NCBI RefSeq assembly: GCF_025907915.1
Contig: NZ_JAPAAF010000037.1
Span: forward strand, 1-45,295
Length of the DNA: 45,295 bases
Origin: Gaoshiqia sediminis
Lineage (GTDB): Bacteria > Bacteroidota > Bacteroidia > Bacteroidales > Prolixibacteraceae
Reading direction: 5' to 3'
The notes below the pieces were generated by a model that saw only the letters and a program-made list of their open reading frames with translations, ran no database searches and was not told where the DNA came from. Positions 7,910-16,028 of the stretch are shown here, piece by piece (positions within the stretch are counted from its first letter, which is position 1; every line of letters begins with the position of its first letter). The position numbers and the translations under genes are program-made.

Positions 7910-8918
7910 CTTTGCAGAATATTTGGAATCATTCTTTACCGATTATTTGGGTGCGGAACAAGGAGCCAGCAAACATACGGTTCGTTCTTACAGGGATACA
8001 TTTATACTTTTGATTGATTATATGAATGATCTCAGAGGTATATGCGTCGACAAACTCTCGATGAAAAACCTGAGCCGTGACGTTGTACTGTCGTTTCTGA
8101 ACTGGCTGCAAAACAACCGGAATAACAGTGTGTCCACACGTAACCAGCGCTATGCGGCTATACGCTCTTTTTGTGAGTTCCTGGAACGCAAGGACCCGAC
8201 CAGGCTGGCAACATGGCAATCCATGCGTTCAATCAAATCAAAGAAGGCTCCGGTGCCTGTGGTAAATTACCTTACTGTAGATGGCATCAAGTGCTTACTG
8301 GAGCAAGTTCCGACCAAAGAAAGACATAGCAGACGGAACCTTACTTTGCTTTCGCTCCTTTATGAAAGCGGAGCCCGTGTTCAGGAGCTGGCAGACCTTA
8401 CACCATCTTGTTTGAGGCTGGACAAGCCTGCTTTGGTTCGTTTGCATGGGAAAGGGAATAAGATACGGGTGGTTCCACTGAGGGAACAACAAGTCGATAT
8501 CCTTACGACTTATTTGGAAGAGAACCGTTTGAACACTCCTTCACAAATAGATCGTCCGTTATTCTTCAACAGTAGCGGTGCCAAACTTACCTGCTCGGGA
8601 ATCACTTATATATTGAAAACATATGCTGCTATGGCCAGGGCTGCTTATCCCGAACTCATCCCGAAACAAATCAGTCCGCACATCCTGCGCCACTCCAAAG
8701 CGATGCACCTCTTGCAGGCAGGCGTGAACTTAGTGTATATACGCGACATCCTGGGGCATGTCTCCATACAAACTACGGAGATTTACGCGAGAGCTGATTC
8801 AAAGCTGAAAAGAGAATCTTTGGAAAAAGCATCCCGTGACGTATTTGATAAAGAAATCAGGATTTTATCTTGGGAAAAAGACAAGAAGCTCAGATCGTTT
8901 TTAAAAGGTCTCGCATAA
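7890..8918 (+). CDS. Tyrosine recombinase, third of RIT trio
   Basis: A 342-aa tyrosine recombinase, closest of the three to XerC/XerD in layout. A core-binding domain (AEYLESFFTDYLGAEQ...KHTVRSYRDTF) is followed by a catalytic domain with Arg in ESGARVQELADLT, Lys in HGKGNKIRVVPL, the HxxR box PHILRHSKAMHLL, and LGHVSIQTTEIYARAD holding the second His and Tyr. All catalytic residues are present. It starts 20 bases inside the second gene and ends about 70 bases before the right terminal repeat, leaving no room for cargo. Confidence 0.92.
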   Translation: MKTGVTDFAEYLESFFTDYLGAEQGASKHTVRSYRDTFILLIDYMNDLRGICVDKLSMKNLSRDVVLSFLNWLQNNRNNSVSTRNQRYAAIRSFCEFLERKDPTRLATWQSMRSIKSKKAPVPVVNYLTVDGIKCLLEQVPTKERHSRRNLTLLSLLYESGARVQELADLTPSCLRLDKPALVRLHGKGNKIRVVPLREQQVDILTTYLEENRLNTPSQIDRPLFFNSSGAKLTCSGITYILKTYAAMARAAYPELIPKQISPHILRHSKAMHLLQAGVNLVYIRDILGHVSIQTTEIYARADSKLKRESLEKASRDVFDKEIRILSWEKDKKLRSFLKGLA

Positions 8919-8987
8919 TTATTATCAAAAGCTGTTCTGTAGAGTATCGACGATAATTGGCTTATTATCAGAGACTCAAAAAGACAG

Positions 8988-9020
8988 CTTTTGATTACCT
9001 ACAAGTATTGATAACGGCGT
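8988..9020 (-). repeat. RIT terminal inverted repeat, right, with junction core
   Basis: Exact reverse complement of 5508-5540. Its last seven bases ACGGCGT (9014-9020) are the right copy of the direct repeat that flanks the insertion; beyond it IS66 tnpC resumes. Confidence 0.92.
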
Positions 9021-10123
9021 GCGTGTGCCCAGCACCCGATGGGCAAAACCCCCTTCTTGCGTTTGTATATATCGTAAACCGAATAACCATCGGTTTGGAT
9101 GACTCCCTGGTAATCTTTGAACAAACCGAGCGCTACTTTTTGTGCCCGCGACCCGTGGTCGTAATGAAAAAAAACCAGGTTTTCCATCACAGCCCGAACC
9201 GTCCAGAGATAACCTTTTACGGTTTGGTGCTTCTCGTTGTGGATGATGGGGATGGTGGTTTCGTCGCTTTGGATATAGTTTGATGCCAGCACCAGTTCTT
9301 TGAGCCGATACCAGGCAGGCCGCATCAGGTCGGCTACCTCGGCAAACCAGTCGTTTATAGTAGCCGGGGAAATGGATATGCCCTGCTGCTTGAACATTTG
9401 GATCTGCCGGTAAAACGGCAGGTGGTTTACGTATTTGTCGATGATAATGTCGGCCAGCACACTTGCTCCTGCATAGCTTTTGGCAATGGGCAGGACTGGC
9501 ATTGGGGCGGTAACCACTTGTTTTTCGGTTTCCTGGCTTTTATCCTTCAAAACATATTTGTGACGGATAATCCGGCGGACATACCAGCGGGCAGGATCGC
9601 GTTCCAGCACCTCGGTAATTTCCGGGCTTAGTTCGGTATAGCCAGCCAGATCGATTCCTTCAGGATAAATATGGCACTCCTTGCGGGGTAAACTCTCAGG
9701 GAGCGGTTTGCGCACCGGGTGTTTCTTTTCTTTCACCTTCACACACACCGTTTTGTAGCTCTCAATCTCGGTCTGGGCAGCCTCGGCCTGTTCTTTTTCC
9801 TCGGGTAACAGGTCCAGGCCGTCAAAATCGAGTTTGCGCTGCTGAGGGTCTTCCGCAATGTATTTTTCGCTTGATTTGCCCCAAATACGACGCTGAAGCA
9901 TTTCAACCTGCCGGGTTAGCTTACTGATCAGTTCATCTTTTTCATCCAGCAGTTTGTGGTAAGCTACTTTCTCGGTTTCGAAGTTTTCCAACTCCGAAAT
10001 CCGGCTTTTCAACCGGGCGGTTTCGCGATAAAGCTCATCGCGGTGTTCCAGCAGCTGCTGCACAAAATAGTGGTCTTCCTCAGTCATCCCCGTTGCTGTT
10101 TTTGATGTCCCGAAGATACTCAA
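8999..10123 (-). pseudogene. tnpC: IS66 transposase TnpC, N-terminal fragment
   Basis: The N-terminal two thirds of the IS66 transposase (about 370 residues). It has an N-terminal coiled coil (DELYRETARLKSRISELENF... and ELISKLTRQVEMLQRRIWGKSSEKY), a Zn-finger-like segment and the start of the DDE domain with Asp in IQSDETTIPI and Asp in IQTDGYSVYD. It runs through GCWAHARR at the junction, then reads four codons (YQYL) into the inserted element and stops. The catalytic Glu is in the separate fragment at 4929, so this product should be inactive. MTEEDHYF at 10087 is an alternative start. Confidence 0.9.
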
Positions 10124-10164
10124 AAACAGGCAATAATTACGACCAAGATTGGTCTAAAACCCGC

Positions 10165-10521
10165 TTATTTTGAAGGTTTTATCCACTTGTGTTTGTTCAT
10201 ATCTTCAGCCCCGGCAGCGCCCTGAACCATCATCATTAAATCATGCCAACTGGCGCGGAATGTATTGGTCTGCTCATCGAAAACCGGAAGTTTGAAGCGT
10301 CCCGATTCGAGCTTTAGGTGATAAATGACCAATCCGCCGCATTCCATGTGCAGGATTTTCATGCTCGTGCAAAGGCGGTTGATGAAGATGAAAACATCAC
10401 CATGCTGTACGTTGCGTCCCATCTGGTTGGTCACCATGCCGCTGAGGGTGTAAAAACTGCGGCGCATATCGGTAGGATGGGCATACAGGTAGTAGTTCAT
10501 CGATGTAGTCAGGCTGAACAT
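10165..10521 (-). CDS. tnpB: IS66 accessory protein TnpB (Orf2)
   Basis: A 118-aa protein of the IS66 Orf2 family, with the hallmark YLYAHPTDMRRSFYTLSGMV and GDVFIFINRLCTSMKILHMECGGLVIYHLKLESGRF. It is needed with TnpA and TnpC for IS66 transposition, by an unclear mechanism. It lies 1 base from the end of tnpA and 41 bases before tnpC, the standard IS66 order, and looks intact. Confidence 0.93.
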   Translation of the reverse strand: MFSLTTSMNYYLYAHPTDMRRSFYTLSGMVTNQMGRNVQHGDVFIFINRLCTSMKILHMECGGLVIYHLKLESGRFKLPVFDEQTNTFRASWHDLMMMVQGAAGAEDMNKHKWIKPSK

Positions 10522-10522
10522 A

Positions 10523-10897
10523 CTACTGACCGGTTAACTGAAGCAATGAACGCAGGATATCGGCATCGGCCATCCCACTCAACTTCACAGAAATGCCGTT
10601 AGGATAGCTGATTTCACAACTGAAACCTTCCCTGCTGCCGGAGTGTTGGTATTGTTTATTCCCAGAGACAGCGGGAGCCGAAGTTTGCCCTTGCGGGTTA
10701 AAAACCAACGGGACAAAGCCTCGCTTGGGAGGAAGCTGATTCTTTAGTTTGTTTTGCCAGTAATAAAACTTAGCCTCATTCATTTGCTGGTTGGCACAAT
10801 AATCCCGAACCGTAAGCCCCGAATCCAGGTAATCATGATACATCGTCAGGAACTTTTGAGCGTTTAGCATCTCTCTTTCATTTTTAGTTGAGAGCAA
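10523..10897 (-). CDS. tnpA: IS66 accessory protein TnpA (Orf1)
   Basis: A 124-aa IS66 Orf1 protein. It has an N-terminal helix-turn-helix-like region of the form seen in many IS66 elements (FLTMYHDYLDSGLTVRDYCANQQMNEAKFYYWQNKLK), then a variable linker and a C-terminal strand-rich segment (ISYPNGISVKLSGMADADILRSLLQL). It is the first gene of the element, 51 bases inside the right terminal repeat. Confidence 0.9.
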   Translation of the reverse strand: MLSTKNEREMLNAQKFLTMYHDYLDSGLTVRDYCANQQMNEAKFYYWQNKLKNQLPPKRGFVPLVFNPQGQTSAPAVSGNKQYQHSGSREGFSCEISYPNGISVKLSGMADADILRSLLQLTGQ

Positions 10898-10948
10898 ACT
10901 TAATGACTCACTGCATTGGAAAATACACGGGGTTCAGCGAATGCTTAC

Positions 10949-11205
10949 GTCTATAATACCCGGCTGAGTCTATCTATCACATTACCTAAAGCATTTCTAC
11001 CTTTCAGTTGACCAACAGTATTTGAATCCAGTTTTTCTTGATTATTTGGATGAATTAATTCCCTAATCAACTGCTTGTCTAAGTCTGAGTTAATCCGGCT
11101 TCAACCATTTATCAGCATAGTTATTCGAAAGGATTACAGGCATTAGAGGGCCTTATATCCTGGGATCGTTATGGATCTTTGCCTTCTCTGAAGTAGTTAG
11201 CCAAT
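10949..11205 (-). pseudogene. Decayed SRAP/YedK (HMCES-like) gene, C-terminal part
   Basis: On the minus strand two adjacent frames resemble the SOS-response-associated peptidase family, whose members trap abasic sites in DNA. One frame (about 11182-11089) reads AKIHNDPRI, a stop, then GPLMPVILSNNYADKWLKPD. It matches the family's IHNxP...RMPVIL...WL motif, with the conserved His. After a one-base frameshift the next frame continues DLDKQLIRELIHPNN and SNTVGQLKGRNALGNV, like the family's C-terminal VSKxxN region, and ends at the IS66 border. Stops and the frameshift make it non-functional. The N-terminal part with the catalytic Cys was not found. Confidence 0.5.
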
Positions 11206-11395
11206 TAATTTAGAATTGTGTCTAAACAAATCCATTAAAGATTGATAAGTTTTTGAATCCTACCCTTCTGCTCCATTGTGAAACATGCGTTACATCCCCG
11301 CAACATAAGCTAAAATGCCAGTCAAATTCCCTGAAAATGTAACATGTATATAAGTCTTTGAACCATGAATGGAAGCCAAACCTTGTTGGTTGAAA
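11206..11395. other. Upstream region of the fructan locus
   Basis: I see no gene here. The region lies upstream of the sugar-porter promoter box and is a likely place for binding sites of the hybrid two-component regulator. No clear repeat or palindrome stands out. Confidence 0.35.
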
Positions 11396-11403
11396 TAACT
11401 TTG
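11396..11403 (+). promoter_or_regulatory. -7 promoter box of the fructan locus
   Basis: TAACTTTG matches TAnnTTTG exactly, 32 bases before the ATG of the sugar porter. No good -33 TTTG is visible at normal spacing, which is usual for promoters needing an activator. Confidence 0.5.
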
Positions 11404-11434
11404 ATTCAGGATAAACCAATAATTCTGAATTGAA

Positions 11435-12781
11435 ATGAAACAGCAAGACATCTTAACAGTTGCATTAATCATCGCCTTAGGCGGATTTCTTTTTGGTTAC
11501 GACATCGCCATGATGTCAGGTACTACTGCACAACTAGAAACTTTATACAATTTGAATAGCTTCCGACTGGGTTTTACCATATCGATTGCCATTATAGGTA
11601 CCATTATAGGCACCATTATAATTGGTAAACCTGCCGAAAAATATGGAAGAAAGAAATCGCTCATTTTCTTATCCGGACTTTTTGCTCTTTCAGCACTGGG
11701 AAGTTCTCTTGCAATAAACTGGACAATGCTTTTGATTTTCCGCTTCTTCACGGGAGTTTTGCTTGGTTGTATTACTGTGGTTACGCCTATGTTTATTGCA
11801 GAAATTTCACCGGCCAAGAAACGAGGGCAGCTGGTACTGCTTAACCAGTTTTTCGTAGTAACCGCCATTTTTCTTGCTTTTGCTGTAAATTATATTTTAG
11901 CACAAATGTTTGAATATTCATCATGGCGTTGGATGATCGGTGTTGAGTTTGTACCTGCAACTCTTTTCTTTTTATTACTGAATTTGGTCCCCGAAAGTCC
12001 GAGATGGTTGATCAACAAAGGACGAAATGATGAAGCACTTTCTGTATTTCAACGCATTAAAGCAGAAAATCCGGAAGAAGAAGTTCGCATTGTTAAAGAT
12101 GCTGTTGAGAAGGAGGAGAGAATTGAACATGGGAAGTTATTTATTAAAGAGAATCGCTTCCCAGTAATGATTGCCATTTTGATAGCAGCTTTCAATCAAC
12201 TGGCTGGGATAAATGCCATCATGATATATGCGCCTCGAGTTTTTGAAATGGCCGGCTTTGGAACGAATGCTTCTTTACTTCAATCCATCTCCGTTGGAGC
12301 CACGAACCTGCTTTTCACTTTTGTTGCATTGTTTCTGATCGACAAATATGGTCGCCGCACTTTGTTGATGGCCGGATCTATTGGCATGGTCTTTTTTCTC
12401 GGGATGCTTTCAAAATCCTTCTTTACTGGAAACTATAGTGATTTGGGAGGTTATGGAGTCATGATTTACCTGATGGGATTCATCGCTTTCTTCGCTTTTT
12501 CTCAAGGTGCTGTGCTTTGGGTTGTAATCTCAGAAATCTTTCCGAACAAGGTGCGGTCAAAAGGTCAAGCGCTGGGAACATTTACTCACTGGATAATGGC
12601 GGCGGCCATTATATGGGGATTTCCGGTAATTAATGATTCTGTGGGAGGCGGAATTTCTTTTGGCTTTTTTGCAGTAATGATGGTTCTGCATTTCTTTTTT
12701 GCATGGAAAGTATTACCTGAGACCAAAGGTAAGTCGCTTGAGGATATTCAACTTGAAATGAAAGCGAAGCAGGTCGTTTAA
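11435..12781 (+). CDS. MFS sugar porter, likely fructose/H+ symporter
   Basis: A 448-aa inner-membrane transporter of the sugar porter (SP) family with about 12 hydrophobic segments. Diagnostic motifs are GGFLFGYDIAMMSG in TM1, AEKYGRKK after TM2, a PESPRWL loop near residue 188, NQLAGINAIMIYAP in TM7, DKYGRR after TM8, and the C-terminal PETKGKSLEDIQ. A fructokinase gene follows 37 bases later, then GH32 genes. The inferred substrate is therefore fructose, parallel to the permease-kinase pair of the Bacteroides thetaiotaomicron fructan locus. Transport of sucrose or short fructo-oligosaccharides is an alternative. Confidence 0.9.
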   Translation: MKQQDILTVALIIALGGFLFGYDIAMMSGTTAQLETLYNLNSFRLGFTISIAIIGTIIGTIIIGKPAEKYGRKKSLIFLSGLFALSALGSSLAINWTMLLIFRFFTGVLLGCITVVTPMFIAEISPAKKRGQLVLLNQFFVVTAIFLAFAVNYILAQMFEYSSWRWMIGVEFVPATLFFLLLNLVPESPRWLINKGRNDEALSVFQRIKAENPEEEVRIVKDAVEKEERIEHGKLFIKENRFPVMIAILIAAFNQLAGINAIMIYAPRVFEMAGFGTNASLLQSISVGATNLLFTFVALFLIDKYGRRTLLMAGSIGMVFFLGMLSKSFFTGNYSDLGGYGVMIYLMGFIAFFAFSQGAVLWVVISEIFPNKVRSKGQALGTFTHWIMAAAIIWGFPVINDSVGGGISFGFFAVMMVLHFFFAWKVLPETKGKSLEDIQLEMKAKQVV

Positions 12782-12818
12782 GAGCTTCAATTAATGTTAA
12801 CTGATTCAGTTATATATC

Positions 12819-13715
12819 ATGAAAAAAAAGAACAAAGAAATTTTATGCATCGGTGAGGTACTTTGGGACCGGTTGCCTTCTGGATCAAAACCAGGAGGAG
12901 CACCCATGAATGTTGCGCTTCATTTGAATGCAATAGGCATGGATGTGGCTATAGCTAGCTGTATTGGAAACGATAAGGAAGGCAAAGAGTTAAAAACGTT
13001 CCTCGAAGAGTCAGGTCTTGATACTAAGTATATTCAAACAGATGAATACCTCCCAACCAGTGAAGTTCTTGTCCATCTGGATGAGAACAATAATGCAACC
13101 TACGAGATTTGCGAACCAGTAGCATGGGATAGTATTAAGCTGACTAATGAACTAATGAATAAAGCTAAACGGGCAGGACTCATGATTTATGGTACTCTTG
13201 CTTCCCGGAATCCACTATCACGTGAAACTATTATGTTTTTGTTGGATTATAGCGGAATTAAGCTTATTGATGTAAATTTTCGCAAACCCCATGATGAACA
13301 ATTAGTTACGGAATCTCTCTTGAGGAAAGCCGACATTGTAAAATTGAATGATGATGAACTCTTTGTGTTTGCTCAATGGTACAACAAACATAAATACGAC
13401 GAAAGAAGCCTGATCAAGTGGTTCGTATCGCACTACAACGTACAAATGGTTTGTGTTACAAAAGGTGAAAACGGAGCGCTTCTGTATTATGATAATAAAT
13501 TTTACGAACATCCCGGATTTAAAGTTAAAGCCGTAGATACCGTTGGGGCGGGCGATGCATTTTTAGCAGGGTTGGTGTCTTCACTGGTAAATGATAAAAC
13601 ACCGGAAGAATCTCTGGCTTTTGCCTGCGCAACAGGAGCTTTTGTTGCAACAAAATCCGGCGCCACACCGAAATATGATATGGATGAAATCAATGGGATT
13701 TTATCGGGTAACTAA
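12819..13715 (+). CDS. PfkB-family fructokinase
   Basis: A 298-aa ribokinase-fold sugar kinase that should convert fructose to fructose 6-phosphate with ATP. The N-terminal GEVLWDRLPSGSKPGGAPMNVALHL has the GG substrate-binding pair. DVNFRKPH lies in mid-protein. The PfkB signature 2, DTVGAGDAFLAGLV, at about residue 241 carries the catalytic Asp and anion hole. An ATGAFVATKSGATP tail completes the fold. 'Fructokinase' rather than another PfkB kinase rests on the GEVLWD/PGGAPMNVA N-terminus and on its place between a sugar porter and fructan hydrolases. Confidence 0.9.
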   Translation: MKKKNKEILCIGEVLWDRLPSGSKPGGAPMNVALHLNAIGMDVAIASCIGNDKEGKELKTFLEESGLDTKYIQTDEYLPTSEVLVHLDENNNATYEICEPVAWDSIKLTNELMNKAKRAGLMIYGTLASRNPLSRETIMFLLDYSGIKLIDVNFRKPHDEQLVTESLLRKADIVKLNDDELFVFAQWYNKHKYDERSLIKWFVSHYNVQMVCVTKGENGALLYYDNKFYEHPGFKVKAVDTVGAGDAFLAGLVSSLVNDKTPEESLAFACATGAFVATKSGATPKYDMDEINGILSGN

Positions 13716-13729
13716 TCGAAATTTAAAAC

Positions 13730-13819
13730 AATGATGATCCAGGTGGCTTTAATAGTCCTGCTCTAACCGAGATCGCGTACAATGATCCAAAAGTTAAAAT
13801 GATAGTACCTAACTCTTAA
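13730..13819 (+). pseudogene. Short orphan coding-like remnant
   Basis: Between the kinase and the first GH32 gene, a 29-codon open stretch reads NDDPGGFNSPALTEIAYNDP and continues to KMIVPNS and a TAA. It has no start codon and a stop shortly before it. The composition looks like protein and not random DNA, so it may be the tail of a gene removed by deletion. I do not recognise the family. Confidence 0.3.
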
Positions 13820-13825
13820 TATATC

Positions 13826-16027
13826 ATGAAACTAATTAATAAATTCTATTTAGCATTTTTCGTTAGTCTCACATTATCGTGTGGTAAAAATGATGAGCCT
13901 GGTCCTCCGGTAATTCCTCCGGTTGAAACCATCAAAGAGATTGTCGCTTTTGAATTTAATGAAACTACCGGCACTACCACAGTTGAATCAATTACAAATA
14001 ACAGTTACGAGATATTAGGTAACAGCGTTAACAGAATGCCTGGTGTAAAAAGCAATGCATTATTTTTTGATGGGTTATCCAGTCAGATTCCCGGAAACAT
14101 ACCAAGCAACATACTTCCCGGCAGCCAGTTTTGCTTGTCTTTATGGGCTTCACCGAAATCATATCCTATTGGTACCGCAGCCATGTTAGCAATGACTTCT
14201 GAAGGATCAAATACAGGTATTATGGTCGGCATAAATCGCTTTGGTCAAATTGTAATCCAGTACTATCTGAGTGGCATTAAGTATGAACATGTTACATCCG
14301 AAAGTTTACCAAGAGACATGTGGAGCTTTATCATGGTAGGTATCAGTCCAAAGAGCAGACTAATAAAAGTTTTTATCAATAGTAGAATTGTTATAAACAC
14401 CACTATTCCAGTCGGTAACATATCATGGCCAGTGGGAACCACTCCTTTTAGTATTGGTAAAAACACGAGTGGTGAGAAGATTGGCATTTATGATGTTGAC
14501 TATTTTTCAGGAGCTATTGATGAGTTGTTGATCTATTCAGGGCAGTTATCTCAGGAGATTGCCGATTCCGAGTATGGCAAGTATACCCCGCCGTCAGCAG
14601 TATCTTATCAAATTAACATTGATTATTCAGATGATACTAATCGTCCTGTCTACCATGCTGTCCCTGAATATGGATGGGCAAATGAGTCTTACGGACTTAT
14701 ATATCATCAAAATAAATACCATATGTTTTACCAAAAGAATGACGTTTTTCTGGGGATTGCTCAACAAAACTGGGGGCACTTCACGAGTTCTGATTTAGTG
14801 AATTGGGACGAACAAAATGCCGTTTTATGGCCCGATGAGGGGTGGGACCAGGTGGGTATATGGTCTGGCTGTTCCATTATTTTGAAGGACGGGACACCTG
14901 CAGTAGTCTATACAGGTGTTGACGGAGTAAAAGCAGGCATTGGCACCGCAACATCAGCAAACAATTATCAGACACTTCATAAAGATTCATACAACCCTGT
15001 AATTTCTCAAGCACCTCCTAGTGTAAATATGGATTTTAGAGATCCTTATGTGTGGGAGAAAGATGGTATGTATCATATGATAGTCGGTAGTGGAATATCA
15101 TCAATTGGTGGTAACGTAGTCTATTATAAAAGTCAAGATTTTAAAAATTGGAACTATGAAGGGATTGCCTATCAAGGGCAAAAAAATGAAGGCGAAGGAC
15201 AATTCTGGGAAATGCCTGTTTTATACGAGTTTCCTAACGGAAAAGAAATGCTGTTAGTTCAAAAAACTCCTGATGATACTCCGGCAATTACAACTTATTG
15301 GATTGGACAGTTTGAAAATGGCGTTTTCACACCCGATTTTGAACAACCAAAAAACTTAGAAGTCGTTAATGGCTTTCTATCTCCAACAGTTACAAAAGAT
15401 GCACAAGGCCGGATAACAGCCATCGGTATTATTCCTGACGAGGTAGATGCTACGTTTCAAATGGAGCAAGGGTGGGCTAATTTATTCAGTGTGCCGCAGG
15501 TATGGGGATTGGATGCTGACAACACCATTTTAATTAAACCTCACCCAAATTTAGAGGGACTCAGAGGAACTCAAAGTACATTCAACAACCTGACATTAGA
15601 AATTGGCGGAACGAATTATTTCAACAACTATAATGGTCGTCATTTTGAAGTCGACGCAACAATCAATACCGGCGATGCTGACCAGGTTGGCTTTATCTTC
15701 GGCAAATCACCTGATGGCCAAGAAGAGTATAAAGTTTACTACAACTTTGCTACCCAGAAGTGGGGTGTAGACGCTTCAAAATCGTCACTGAGCTCAAAGG
15801 TTCGGAAAGATGTCAGAACAGGTAATTATGCCATCACTCAAGGGGCTACAATTCATGTACGTGTCTTTGTAGATGGATCGGTATTAGAAGTATTCATGGA
15901 TGACAAAGCACATTTTACCGGACGTTTTTTCCCAACACTTGCCAACGCAACCGGCGTCGATATGTTTGTTAACGGCGGAACCGCAACAGCAGACGTTACT
16001 ATTTACGAACTAACTAATGATAATTAA
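13826..16027 (+). CDS. LamG-GH32 surface lipoprotein, nucleophile Asp replaced by Glu
   Basis: A 733-aa lipoprotein: a signal peptide ends LTLSCG with a lipobox Cys at residue 19, followed by a Pro-rich linker. A LamG/concanavalin-like domain covers about residues 40-250, then a GH32 five-blade propeller (about 265-560) and the GH32 C-terminal beta-sandwich (DGSVLEVFMDDKAHFTGRFFP). GH32 cuts beta-fructosidic bonds. The motif around the usual nucleophile reads GWANESYG instead of WMNDPNG, with Glu at about residue 287. The stabiliser Asp (FRDPYVW, about 406) and the acid/base Glu (FWEMP, about 462) are kept. It could be an active variant with altered spacing or a fructan-binding protein. It directly precedes susC. 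Confidence 0.85.
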   Translation: MKLINKFYLAFFVSLTLSCGKNDEPGPPVIPPVETIKEIVAFEFNETTGTTTVESITNNSYEILGNSVNRMPGVKSNALFFDGLSSQIPGNIPSNILPGSQFCLSLWASPKSYPIGTAAMLAMTSEGSNTGIMVGINRFGQIVIQYYLSGIKYEHVTSESLPRDMWSFIMVGISPKSRLIKVFINSRIVINTTIPVGNISWPVGTTPFSIGKNTSGEKIGIYDVDYFSGAIDELLIYSGQLSQEIADSEYGKYTPPSAVSYQINIDYSDDTNRPVYHAVPEYGWANESYGLIYHQNKYHMFYQKNDVFLGIAQQNWGHFTSSDLVNWDEQNAVLWPDEGWDQVGIWSGCSIILKDGTPAVVYTGVDGVKAGIGTATSANNYQTLHKDSYNPVISQAPPSVNMDFRDPYVWEKDGMYHMIVGSGISSIGGNVVYYKSQDFKNWNYEGIAYQGQKNEGEGQFWEMPVLYEFPNGKEMLLVQKTPDDTPAITTYWIGQFENGVFTPDFEQPKNLEVVNGFLSPTVTKDAQGRITAIGIIPDEVDATFQMEQGWANLFSVPQVWGLDADNTILIKPHPNLEGLRGTQSTFNNLTLEIGGTNYFNNYNGRHFEVDATINTGDADQVGFIFGKSPDGQEEYKVYYNFATQKWGVDASKSSLSSKVRKDVRTGNYAITQGATIHVRVFVDGSVLEVFMDDKAHFTGRFFPTLANATGVDMFVNGGTATADVTIYELTNDN

Positions 16028-16028
16028 T

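Larger units (their letters stand above)
5488..9020 (+). mobile_element. RIT (recombinase-in-trio) element
   Basis: A 3533-bp unit (with one core copy) inserted in IS66 tnpC. It carries three consecutive, overlapping tyrosine recombinase genes on the plus strand and essentially no cargo. A perfect 33-bp inverted repeat lies at 5508-5540 and 8988-9020. The nonamer TATCAAAAG or a close form (ATCAAAAG) recurs near both ends at 5490, 5533, 5585 (inverted), 8923 and 8988 (inverted), which probably marks recombinase binding sites. Three adjacent recombinases flanked by inverted repeats define the RIT class known from several phyla. Tn554-type elements also use two recombinases but have a dissimilar third protein. 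Confidence 0.88.
4839..10948 (-). mobile_element. IS66-family insertion sequence, interrupted by a RIT element
   Basis: The element is bounded by inverted ends that both start GTAAGCATTCGC (left at 4839; right as GCGAATGCTTAC ending at 10948) and continue with shared AACC, CGT and TTT blocks. It is flanked by a near-perfect 8-bp duplication. It holds tnpA, tnpB and tnpC on the minus strand. tnpC is split by a 3533-bp insertion, so the element would be about 2.58 kb without it, a normal IS66 length. Because the transposase is broken between its catalytic Asp and Glu residues, the copy should be unable to move by itself. Only one base of the target duplication has changed, so the insertion is not ancient. 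Confidence 0.9.
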
